Source of the DNA: Macrococcoides bohemicum
GTDB lineage: Bacteria; Bacillota; Bacilli; Staphylococcales; Staphylococcaceae
Assembly: GCF_003259675.1 (NCBI RefSeq)
Contig: NZ_PZJG01000001.1
Coordinates: 434,001-498,000 of the forward strand
Reading direction: 5' to 3'
Length of the DNA: 64,000 nucleotides
Shown: positions 49,833 through 56,719 of the stretch, piece after piece
How the letters are laid out: each line of letters starts with the position of its first letter
Numbering within the stretch: position 1 is the stretch's first letter
Notes under the pieces: generated by a model
What the model saw: the letters and a program-made list of their open reading frames with translations, nothing else
Databases searched by the model: none
What the model was told of the DNA's origin: nothing
Translations under genes and position numbers: made by a program

Positions 49833-50019
49833 ATGCTGATGTTTAGTTATAAAAAACAAAGTTGAATGCGATTTTGAATTGATAGATTATCAGATGAAAC
49901 ATCTTTCTGATAAATGTAAATTTGCAACTTATATTATGGTTGATATACTAACAAATAATAAATTTTATATAAGTTCGATTAGGATAAATGAAGATAGATG
50001 GAAAATGAAAGTAATATAG
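49833..50019 (+). pseudogene. Broken small orphan gene
   Basis: ATG at 49833 with GGAG upstream starts a frame that stops after 10 codons. Shifting in the AAAAAA run at 49860 continues as KNKVECDFELIDYQMKHL and on to a stop at 50017. The reconstructed protein of about 62 residues is not recognised. The A-run suggests slippage or decay. The rest of the 294-nt gap between 49773 and 50066 shows nothing else. Confidence 0.4.
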
Positions 50020-50066
50020 AAAGGCTAATGAAATAAATATTAATCAGCTGAGGTGGGTAGAATATT

Positions 50067-50492
50067 ATGACTCTTACAAGAAATTTAAGACTTGCTAATT
50101 TAGAACGATGGTATATGTATCCTGGTAATGTATTTGAAGGTACAGAATATATGAATACATTTTTAGAAGTTTTTATATTTGAAGCAAATGAAATTTATAT
50201 TTTAACAATTACAGATATCCCAAAAGATAGTTTGTTCAGTAATGAAGAATTAATTTCAGATATTGAGGGGTTGGCACATCATTTGGCAGTTGAAAAAGGA
50301 TCGACACAACTTTTTGAGTTTCTTGATATTGATATGTCTAATTTTAAATTTAATCCAGATTCAGATGGTAACATAGAATATCAGACAAATGAATATAAAG
50401 ATAAATATATTGAAAAATATTATAAAGAAATACTATATCAAAAATACCCTCAAATTAATGTGATTCATGAAAACACTACATTTAGTTATTGA
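50067..50492 (+). CDS. Hypothetical acidic protein
   Basis: A 141-residue soluble, acidic protein with no signal peptide or recognised domain. GAGGTGG lies 10 nt before the ATG. The sequence looks like a compact alpha/beta domain (FLEVFIFEANEIYILTITDI, then a helical, lysine- and tyrosine-rich tail). Small acidic orphan proteins in decayed accessory regions are often immunity proteins, but nothing in the sequence proves this. Confidence 0.6.
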   Translation: MTLTRNLRLANLERWYMYPGNVFEGTEYMNTFLEVFIFEANEIYILTITDIPKDSLFSNEELISDIEGLAHHLAVEKGSTQLFEFLDIDMSNFKFNPDSDGNIEYQTNEYKDKYIEKYYKEILYQKYPQINVIHENTTFSY

Positions 50493-50565
50493 TAGAATTT
50501 CCTTTTAAATGTCAACAGAATTTAAAACTTTTGATTTATCATTTATTAAATATTAAAATGTAAAT

Positions 50566-50683
50566 GAAAAGAGGAGTGTAGCAACACTCCCCTTGTAGAT
50601 CCGTTTAGACGGTGACCAGCCTTTATAGTGATATCAAACTACTACCACTCAGCTCGGTCAAAGCTTATGAGTGGTTATTTTTT
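50566..50683 (+). ncRNA. Candidate antisense antitoxin RNA
   Basis: Promoter TTGATT (50531-50536), 17-nt spacer, TAAAAT (50554-50559); start predicted near 50566. The end is a strong terminator: ACCACTCA (50644-50651) pairs with TGAGTGGT (50668-50675), then TATTTTTTAT. The RNA of about 118 nt would be antisense to the 3' UTR and last codons of the toxin mRNA on the minus strand, the geometry of RatA/TxpA and SprF/SprG systems. Confidence 0.6.
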
Positions 50684-50764
50684 ATCGTTTTTACTGACTT
50701 CTATGACACATAGCATGATATCTGCAAAAAGTAGTGCAAATATCAATGCTTCATAAATAGTCAT
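50675..50764 (-). CDS. Type I toxin, holin-like small membrane peptide
   Basis: A 29-residue peptide: MTIYEALIFALLFADIMLCV, then IEVSKNDKK. A short polar start, one hydrophobic helix and a lysine-rich tail fit the holin-like toxin family of type I systems (TxpA/BsrG/SprG-like, typically starting MTVYEAL). The ribosome site GAAAGGA lies 7 nt upstream but is paired in the 5' UTR. A minus-strand -10 (TATAAT) is at 50856-50861, and the mRNA should end at the hairpin 50573-50590, whose minus-strand side is followed by TCTTTT. Confidence 0.72.
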   Translation of the reverse strand: MTIYEALIFALLFADIMLCVIEVSKNDKK

Positions 50765-50809
50765 GCTTATCCTTTCTGGGGATAACACCAAAAGTAAAAC
50801 GATAAGCAT
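50763..50809 (-). promoter_or_regulatory. Ribosome-site-sequestering stem in toxin mRNA leader
   Basis: A perfect 9-bp inverted repeat: ATGCTTATC (plus 50763-50771, covering two bases of the start codon and part of the ribosome-site region) and GATAAGCAT (50801-50809), with a 29-nt loop containing the GAAAGGA. In the mRNA this would hide the start region, as in other type I toxin mRNAs that need processing before translation. Confidence 0.6.
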
Positions 50810-50887
50810 CACCCCTTTATGGCTAGCCACCATCATAAACTAAACTACATGATATATTATAATAGGTAAAATTATTTTCTGCGAACG

Positions 50888-52525
50888 TTAGTTCGCGTTG
50901 GATTCATTTAATCTTTCTATTTCTTCATCGATTTGCTGAACATCTATTCGTTCATATAATGGTGAAACAGATGCAAGTCTTTTTGGTAAAACCTCGATTA
51001 CATGCCATTCTAATGTTTCTATTCCCAGCATATCTTTTAGTTTTTCTGCACTAAATGGGAGGAAGGGATTCAATAATTGACTTAAATTTTGAATAATAAA
51101 TACACATGTAGCTAAAGTTTCATCACATTTTTCTTTTTCTTCTTTAAATGTAATCCATGGCTGTTGTTGGTCAAAGTATTTATTATATGTTCTTATAGAT
51201 TCAAATATTAATTCTAACGCTTCTTTAATTTTAGCTTCTTCTATTAATTGCCCAACTTTTTGATAAAGTAAATGTAATTCATTTTTAATACTTTTATCAA
51301 TTTCAGTTTGAGGGACTTCTAAATCATATGATTTTTCCAGAAACTTAAATGTTCTATTAACCAGATTACCAAATGCACCAAGAAGTTCACTGTTATGACT
51401 ATAAATAAATTCTCTAAAAGAAAAATCTGCATCTCGAGATTCTGGTGCATTGATTGTAAAGAAATAGCGAATCATATCAGGGTGATATCGTTCTATTAAA
51501 TCCGGTATCCAGACTGCCCAATTCTGGCTGGTTGATATTTTTCGTTTTTCCAAAGTCATATATTCACTTGATACGATTGATTGTGGCAACCCATCAATAT
51601 TTGCACCCATTAGAATTGATGGCCAAATTACGGTATGAAATGGTATATTGTCTTTTCCATGAATATAATAAGTTTTTGTTTCTTTCATCCAGAATTGTTG
51701 GTAATCCTGATTATTTAGTTTTCCCCATGCTTCTGATGCTGTTAAATATCCAGCTACCGCTTCAATCCAAACATATATCTTTTTATCTTCAAATCCTTTG
51801 ATCGGCACATCAACACCATTAGGTAAATCACGTGTTACAGAACGATCAGGTATACCTTCATTTAAATATCTTTCAGTGAGTGCTAATGCATTTTGACGCC
51901 AGTGATATTTTGTACTTTTTTCTTTAAAATACTTTTCAAGTTGTTCCTGAAGCCTACTAAATTTGTAATATAAATGATTTGTTTCTCTAATTACAGGTTC
52001 GTTGCCACACAATTTACAACGCTTATTGATTAAATCTAGTGGATCGAGTATTGCTGAACATTGATCACACTGATCACCTCGTGCTTTTGCACCACAATTA
52101 GGACACTCACCTTCAACCAATCGATCAGGTAAGAACTGCTGATCATGTTCACAATACGCTTGCTCACTCGTTTTTTGATAGAGCATATCATTATCATATA
52201 ATTTTAAGAATAATGACTTTACGCCGTTATGATGTTCGATTGAATCTGTTCTAGTATATAAATCATAAGTAAAACCTAATTGATTAAAGCAATGTTGAAA
52301 TTCCTGATGATAAATATCTGCAATATCTCGAGTGGTCTTTCCTTCTTGTTTCGCACGTATTGCAATAGGTGTTCCGTTACAATCACTTCCAGACACATAT
52401 AAAACATCTTCACCAGTTTGTCTGTAATATCTTGCAATAATGTCTCCAGGTAATAGTGCTGCGATATGACCAATGTGCAAAGAACCATTTGCATATGGCC
52501 ATGCTCCTCCAATAAATACTGTCAT
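50888..52525 (-). CDS. metS: Methionyl-tRNA synthetase, double zinc-knuckle type
   Basis: A 545-residue class I synthetase. HIGH (17-20) in YANGSLHIGH, KRKIS replacing KMSKS in TLEKRKISTSQNW, and two zinc knuckles (CPNCGAKARGDQCDQC and CKLCGN). It ends after the anticodon domain with no C-terminal EMAPII-like domain, unlike the housekeeping staphylococcal MetRS of about 650 residues. It is therefore probably a second MetRS, comparable to MetRS2 variants giving resistance to MetRS inhibitors. ATG 52525 follows GGGGGAG; the longer frame from 52570 runs through the T-box terminator. Confidence 0.88.
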   Translation of the reverse strand: MTVFIGGAWPYANGSLHIGHIAALLPGDIIARYYRQTGEDVLYVSGSDCNGTPIAIRAKQEGKTTRDIADIYHQEFQHCFNQLGFTYDLYTRTDSIEHHNGVKSLFLKLYDNDMLYQKTSEQAYCEHDQQFLPDRLVEGECPNCGAKARGDQCDQCSAILDPLDLINKRCKLCGNEPVIRETNHLYYKFSRLQEQLEKYFKEKSTKYHWRQNALALTERYLNEGIPDRSVTRDLPNGVDVPIKGFEDKKIYVWIEAVAGYLTASEAWGKLNNQDYQQFWMKETKTYYIHGKDNIPFHTVIWPSILMGANIDGLPQSIVSSEYMTLEKRKISTSQNWAVWIPDLIERYHPDMIRYFFTINAPESRDADFSFREFIYSHNSELLGAFGNLVNRTFKFLEKSYDLEVPQTEIDKSIKNELHLLYQKVGQLIEEAKIKEALELIFESIRTYNKYFDQQQPWITFKEEKEKCDETLATCVFIIQNLSQLLNPFLPFSAEKLKDMLGIETLEWHVIEVLPKRLASVSPLYERIDVQQIDEEIERLNESNAN

Positions 52526-52539
52526 TCTAAATCTCCCCC

Positions 52540-52800
52540 TTATATTCCATAAAAAAAGTCCCAATCGCAAAATGCGATTAGGACGAAATATTATATTCGT
52601 GGTACCACCTAAGTTCGTATATTACTCACATAATATACCTCGTAAAGTTAATAACTTTAATCCAATAACGCTGGATACGTCGCAATCTACTCATACAAAC
52701 TTTCTTTGCGAAGCTTAGAGTCATCCTTTAATTCGTTACTTCTTTTCAGCTACCGAAGCTCTCTATTTTATGAATTAAATCTTCTCATCAATGCCGTTTT
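52540..52800 (-). promoter_or_regulatory. T-box leader of metS
   Basis: The T-box sequence AGGTGGTACCACG is at 52610-52598 (minus strand). The terminator stem GTCC-CAATCGCA / TGCGATT-GGAC with a T run is at 52583-52551. AUG lies at 52724-52722 followed by A and CUCU, which can pair with AGAG near 52763-52760: the expected place of a methionine specifier codon. Uncharged tRNA-Met should relieve termination. A minus-strand promoter TTGTCA / TATAAA with 16-nt spacing lies just upstream (about 52870-52897). Confidence 0.9.
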
Positions 52801-52917
52801 TATATTATTAGATATAATATATAAGATAATTGTGAAAATTACAATATTAATTTTTTATAATTCAAATTTTATAATGAGAATTATTTTTTTGACAATCAAT
52901 AAAAAGAAATAGAATTT

Positions 52918-53040
52918 GAAATTGGTGAAACCCCAAATTCGGCAGGCAAAATCAATCTGAAATTGGTAGAACTCCAAATTCGAACTAACAATTCTTATCG
53001 AAATTGGAGATGCGCACATCAACTTTAATTTTTACTATCA
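52918..53040. repeat. Three 41-bp tandem units with dyad symmetry
   Basis: GAAATTGG begins at 52918, 52959 and 53000, an exact 41-bp period. Units 1 and 2 share about 25 conserved bases, GAAATTGG-N7-CCAAATTCG, an inverted repeat, followed by 16 variable bases; unit 3 keeps only the first half. It sits between the divergent metS T-box promoter and the fusB-like promoter. This and the T-box fill the 560-nt gap between those genes. Confidence 0.65.
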
Positions 53041-53089
53041 TTTTTATATTTATGCTATACTCAAATCATTAAAGTGAGGTATAGATATA

Positions 53090-53719
53090 ATGATAAAAGC
53101 ATATGAATTTGCGCAAGTTATGAATAATGTGAATCAGTTACTTAAGATTTATAAAACAAATGATCCAACGACGAATAAAGCACAAAAAAATATTATATTA
53201 GACGAAATTCGAGCGATTTACATTGTGAATGGCATAGATGCTAGTGAGTCTATTACTAAACTTGATGATATTCGGCTTTCCAAGACGAAAGCTGCTATGA
53301 TGCTTTCAGAAATGAAACAGTTTGTAGAACCTTTTGAAATGCCTTCAGCTAAACAAGTAGAGAAGTTATTCAAAAAGGTTAAAAAATTAAACACACCACC
53401 AAGTGATCAATATGATCTTCAGATGATGAGCTATCTTGGATGGAATGACTATTCTGCAAATCGTAAGTATATTGTCTATAAGGATGATAAGGGTGCTTTT
53501 CAGAGTGTCTACGGAGAACTAGCTCCAACCAAAGTGAAGGGATTTTGTTCGATTTGTCAGCATGAATCTGATGTTTCTTTATTCTTAAATAAGACAAAAG
53601 CGAATAGTGACGGAACATATACGAAAAAGGGTGACTATATTTGTCATGATAGTAATGTGTGTAATCAACATTTAGACGATATCGATAAACTATATCATTT
53701 CATACAAAAAATAAAGTAA
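53090..53719 (+). CDS. FusB/FusC-family EF-G-binding protein
   Basis: A 209-residue homologue of the staphylococcal FusB/FusC fusidic-acid-resistance proteins (usually 212-215). The N-terminal helical bundle (1-80) is followed by the domain with VEPFEMPSAKQVEKLFKKVK, YLGWNDYSANRKYIVY and a zinc finger: GFCSICQHESDVSLF, KKGDYICHDS and a cysteine/histidine in NVCNQHL. The family binds EF-G and releases it from fusidic-acid-stalled ribosomes. The zinc ligands and C-terminal surface are conserved by eye. GAGGT lies before the ATG. Resistance itself is not demonstrated. Confidence 0.85.
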   Translation: MIKAYEFAQVMNNVNQLLKIYKTNDPTTNKAQKNIILDEIRAIYIVNGIDASESITKLDDIRLSKTKAAMMLSEMKQFVEPFEMPSAKQVEKLFKKVKKLNTPPSDQYDLQMMSYLGWNDYSANRKYIVYKDDKGAFQSVYGELAPTKVKGFCSICQHESDVSLFLNKTKANSDGTYTKKGDYICHDSNVCNQHLDDIDKLYHFIQKIK

Positions 53720-53741
53720 GTGTCGTATAATGACACTTACT

Positions 53742-54023
53742 TTATTTTTTATTGGTACTTTTTTTAATAATGAGATAGATCGTTATTATATTGACAATTG
53801 TAAAAGCTACAAAGATTATTAGCGAAATAGTAACTGCAATTTTAACCCATAATTCATCGCTTATGCTTAGTGTACGAATATTAACTAAGACGAATGCAAG
53901 TGAGATAATGAGTGAAAGAACAGGGGGTACTAAATTCATTTTATCTAAATTTGGATTGTTATAGCTTAAATATTTGATAATAACATCTCCTAAATAAGTA
54001 TTTACTTCTTCTTCTGCCACCAT
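53742..54023 (-). CDS. Small two-helix membrane protein
   Basis: A 93-residue protein with two hydrophobic segments (about 31-49 and 60-86) and a KKSTNKK tail. Not recognised. Its start overlaps the rtcB 3' end by 22 bases and has no clear ribosome site, so translation is likely coupled to rtcB. Function unknown. Confidence 0.6.
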   Translation of the reverse strand: MVAEEEVNTYLGDVIIKYLSYNNPNLDKMNLVPPVLSLIISLAFVLVNIRTLSISDELWVKIAVTISLIIFVAFTIVNIITIYLIIKKSTNKK

Positions 54024-55288
54024 TTAGGTGTTTCAATACCTTTATGATTATATACTGGTTTAATGATGTCAATAATTTCAACTGAGTCATGAATATGCTT
54101 AATTATCTCATCAATCGGTTTATACGCATCAGGTGCTTCATCTAAAGTGTCTTCCATAACTGTACTACTATATATGCCTTCCATTTGTTTTTCGAAGGTT
54201 TCTAAGTTGAGTGTCTGTTTGGCTTTTGAACGAGATAACACGCGTCCTGCACCGTGTGGCGCAGAATAATTCCACTCTGGATTACCTTTACCTTTCCCGA
54301 TAATGATTCCGTCACGCATATTGATCGGAATAACAACATCTCTATCAAGACTCGCATCACATGCACCTTTACGAATTAAATATTCTTCTTCTTTTACTTC
54401 GATAAAATTATGAGGTGAATTTATGATTTTTGTATTATCCATCTGTATTCCAAAGTAATTGAGGATAACGGCTGTCATCATTAAACGACTCGTTTCTGCG
54501 AAGCGGCATGCAGCTGTCATATCATTGATGTAATGAAATAAGCTTTCACCTTTAAGATAGCTAACTTCTTCATCATAATGATTTTCCTGATTCAGTTGTT
54601 TTACAAATTTTATCATCGGTTGAATAGCATGATGTTTATTCTGTTCTTTTAAGATGTTAATGATAGGTGCAACATCAATATTTTTATGACTCTCTTTAGC
54701 TAAGTCCTGATAGTGTTTTTCTATCTTAGCCCCTAAGAAGCGGCTACCAGAATGAATCGTAAGGTAATATTCATCAGATTTGTTCTTTCCGATCTCAACA
54801 AAATGATTACCGCCGCCTAAAGTTCCGACTGAATTGATTAATTGAATCATATTTACATTTTGAAACAGTAAAGATGTTTGAATTTCTTTTAAATTATCTA
54901 AAATAATAGCTGTAATTTCTTGAGGTATATTATTAAATACAGGATTTTTTAGTTCATTGGTTCTTGGATATGTTGAAATATTATCAGTTATATACTGATC
55001 AAGTTCAGGAAAGTTAATATTATCAAGTTTACCTAATGGATAACTCATCATCCCACAACCAATATCCACACCGATAAATGCAGGTGGAATATTGGCATTA
55101 GATTTGTTCATTAGAATCGATGTACCAATCGCACAACCTTTTCCCTCATGTACATCAGGCATCATCACAATATTAGTGCCAGATAGAAAATCAAGGTTCG
55201 TCATATTCTGAACTCTATTTCTGGCAGCGTCTTCAATGTTATCTGTCATGATAACTGCATTTGTATATTTTCCTGTGATGTTTATCAT
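54002..55288 (-). CDS. rtcB: RtcB family RNA ligase
   Basis: A 428-residue RNA-splicing ligase that joins 2',3'-cyclic phosphate (or 3'-phosphate) and 5'-OH ends with GTP and Mn2+. Metal and GMP-site motifs: MMPDVHEGKGCAIGTS, GVDIGCGMMSYPLG, GTLGGGNHFVEIG, IHSGSR, NYSAPHGAGRVLSRSKA and EAPDAYKP. ATG 55288 has CGGAG 8 nt upstream. No archease, RtcA or RtcR gene is nearby. Patchy in Firmicutes; role is probably tRNA or rRNA repair after ribotoxin damage (inference). Confidence 0.92.
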   Translation of the reverse strand: MINITGKYTNAVIMTDNIEDAARNRVQNMTNLDFLSGTNIVMMPDVHEGKGCAIGTSILMNKSNANIPPAFIGVDIGCGMMSYPLGKLDNINFPELDQYITDNISTYPRTNELKNPVFNNIPQEITAIILDNLKEIQTSLLFQNVNMIQLINSVGTLGGGNHFVEIGKNKSDEYYLTIHSGSRFLGAKIEKHYQDLAKESHKNIDVAPIINILKEQNKHHAIQPMIKFVKQLNQENHYDEEVSYLKGESLFHYINDMTAACRFAETSRLMMTAVILNYFGIQMDNTKIINSPHNFIEVKEEEYLIRKGACDASLDRDVVIPINMRDGIIIGKGKGNPEWNYSAPHGAGRVLSRSKAKQTLNLETFEKQMEGIYSSTVMEDTLDEAPDAYKPIDEIIKHIHDSVEIIDIIKPVYNHKGIETPKWWQKKK

Positions 55289-55432
55289 TTTTAAAACTCC
55301 GTTCTTAAAAGTTCTTGAAACCAATTAAAACATAATTGTAAAATATAGTCAAAAAATATAAATAAAAATGTTTGCTAATAGTTTTATTAAACGGGTATAG
55401 AATGTTAATACGGATTAAAAGGAGAAATAAAG

Positions 55433-56104
55433 ATGAAAAAAATTATGATTATTAATACAAATACAGATCATTATAAAGGTTTAGAGGAAAAGACAGGTTT
55501 ATGGTTAGGCGAGCTTGTTCATTTCTATGATTATTTTAAAGACAAAGAAGTTGAGATAGATTTATACAGTGTTAAAGGTGGTAAAGTACCGATTGATCCA
55601 TTTAGTGTGAGTACTTTGATGTTAGATTATAAGACTAAAAACTATATGGAAGATCCTGAGTTTATGAAATTATTAGATAATACAAAGTCTATTCACGAAG
55701 CGGATGTAAGTGAATACGACGCAGTTTACTTCACTGGTGGACATGGTACTATGTTTGATTTTGTTGATAATGAAGATATTTCTCGAATTCTTAAAGAAAT
55801 GGATAAAGACATGAAAGTGATATCATCTGTATGTCACGGTGCAGCAGCTTTACTAAACTTTGAGGAAAATCGTTTGAAAGATACAGAGTTAACCGGATTC
55901 TCTAATCTAGAAGAACAAATAGTAAGAAAGACTAATAAAATACCATTTCTATTAGAAGATGAGCTTAAGAAGAAGGGTGCGAATTATAAAAAAGCGGTAT
56001 TACCAATGGCATCGAAAGTCGTGCATGATGGTAATATCATTACCGGACAAAATCCACAATCGCCAAAAGGTGTGGCTAAGAAAGTCTGGAATGCAATTCA
56101 GTAA
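55433..56104 (+). CDS. DJ-1/PfpI family protein (Hsp31-like)
   Basis: A 223-residue class I glutamine-amidotransferase-like protein. The nucleophile elbow is SSVCHGAAAL (about Cys130), with TGGHGTMFDF as the second motif and an N-terminal Rossmann strand. Relatives are glyoxalase III, chaperones or proteases; the large insert (about 50-85) points to the Hsp31/YraA-like class. AAGGAG lies upstream. Confidence 0.85.
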   Translation: MKKIMIINTNTDHYKGLEEKTGLWLGELVHFYDYFKDKEVEIDLYSVKGGKVPIDPFSVSTLMLDYKTKNYMEDPEFMKLLDNTKSIHEADVSEYDAVYFTGGHGTMFDFVDNEDISRILKEMDKDMKVISSVCHGAAALLNFEENRLKDTELTGFSNLEEQIVRKTNKIPFLLEDELKKKGANYKKAVLPMASKVVHDGNIITGQNPQSPKGVAKKVWNAIQ

Positions 56105-56133
56105 TTATTTTACGAAAGAATATATATATTACC

Positions 56134-56166
56134 AATCTATCCAAAGTTTTGGATAGATTTTTTTAT
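56134..56166 (+). terminator. Terminator after the DJ-1-like gene
   Basis: AATCTATCCAA / TTGGATAGATT stem with a short loop and TTTTTTT. Confidence 0.85.
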
Positions 56167-56258
56167 TTAATTACTGTCATATTAAGTTAATTATATAATA
56201 TATATAATTAAGTGTTAAACTATGGTAATATCAATTTAGCACGCGAGGAGGGATGAAG

Positions 56259-56440
56259 ATGACTATCACAAAACGTATAATAACTTCTATATATAATTAT
56301 TTTTCTTAGTGCTGCAGGCATATTATATTCGTATCGATCAATAATAAATAATGAGGTGAAACAATATGAATTTTGGAGACAAACTATTTATTTTATTTTT
56401 AAATGCATGCTGGATGTTTTTCGTTTATTATTTGGTAAGA
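56259..56440 (+). pseudogene. Frameshifted small membrane protein gene
   Basis: ATG 56259 follows an excellent GAGGAGGGATGAAG site but the frame (MTITKRIITSIYNYFS) stops at 56309. A shift in the TATATATAATTATTTTT tract continues as IIIFLSAAGILYSYRSIINN and on into the next gene's region. It looks like a small N-terminally anchored membrane protein disrupted by an indel in an AT tract. Identity unknown. Confidence 0.4.
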
Positions 56441-56575
56441 GTTCATGATAATGAGTTTTTATTTTATTTACCGTTTATGATACCCGCAAGCTTAATCGTT
56501 ATTTGTTTTATCATGTTGATTCAATTAAGAGATGAAACGACAAAAGGTGTAAAAGTAAGAGAGTTTGAAGAATAG
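56366..56575 (+). CDS. Small two-helix membrane protein
   Basis: A 69-residue protein with two transmembrane segments (about 6-24 and 32-52) and a charged C-terminal tail KGVKVREFEE. GAGGTG is 7 nt before the ATG. Not recognised. Lies just downstream of the frameshifted membrane gene and may have been its partner. Confidence 0.55.
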   Translation: MNFGDKLFILFLNACWMFFVYYLVRVHDNEFLFYLPFMIPASLIVICFIMLIQLRDETTKGVKVREFEE

Positions 56576-56596
56576 TTTATTATTGACATCTTTAAG

Positions 56597-56625
56597 TGTA
56601 AAATCATGTTATGATAAATTTTACA
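56597..56625 (+). promoter_or_regulatory. Candidate operator before the MFS gene
   Basis: Perfect 8-bp inverted repeat TGTAAAAT (56597-56604) and ATTTTACA (56618-56625), centred on TATGAT and preceded by TTGACA at 56583. Operator-like; the regulator is unknown. Confidence 0.4.
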
Positions 56626-56719
56626 TACTAATAACTAAATCATCACATTGACCGATAGCGATTAATCTGAATATTCTTTATAATTATTGTTAAATATAAT
56701 AATAATGTGGAGAGAAAAT

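Noticed and set aside
52868-52895. Fur box near the metS/fusB promoters
   Set aside because: The AATGAGAATTATT stretch matches the 15-bp Fur core at only about 10 positions in very AT-rich DNA.
52918-53040. CRISPR-like array
   Set aside because: Only three units, gaps of 16 bp, repeats degenerate and the third truncated; no cas genes in the window.
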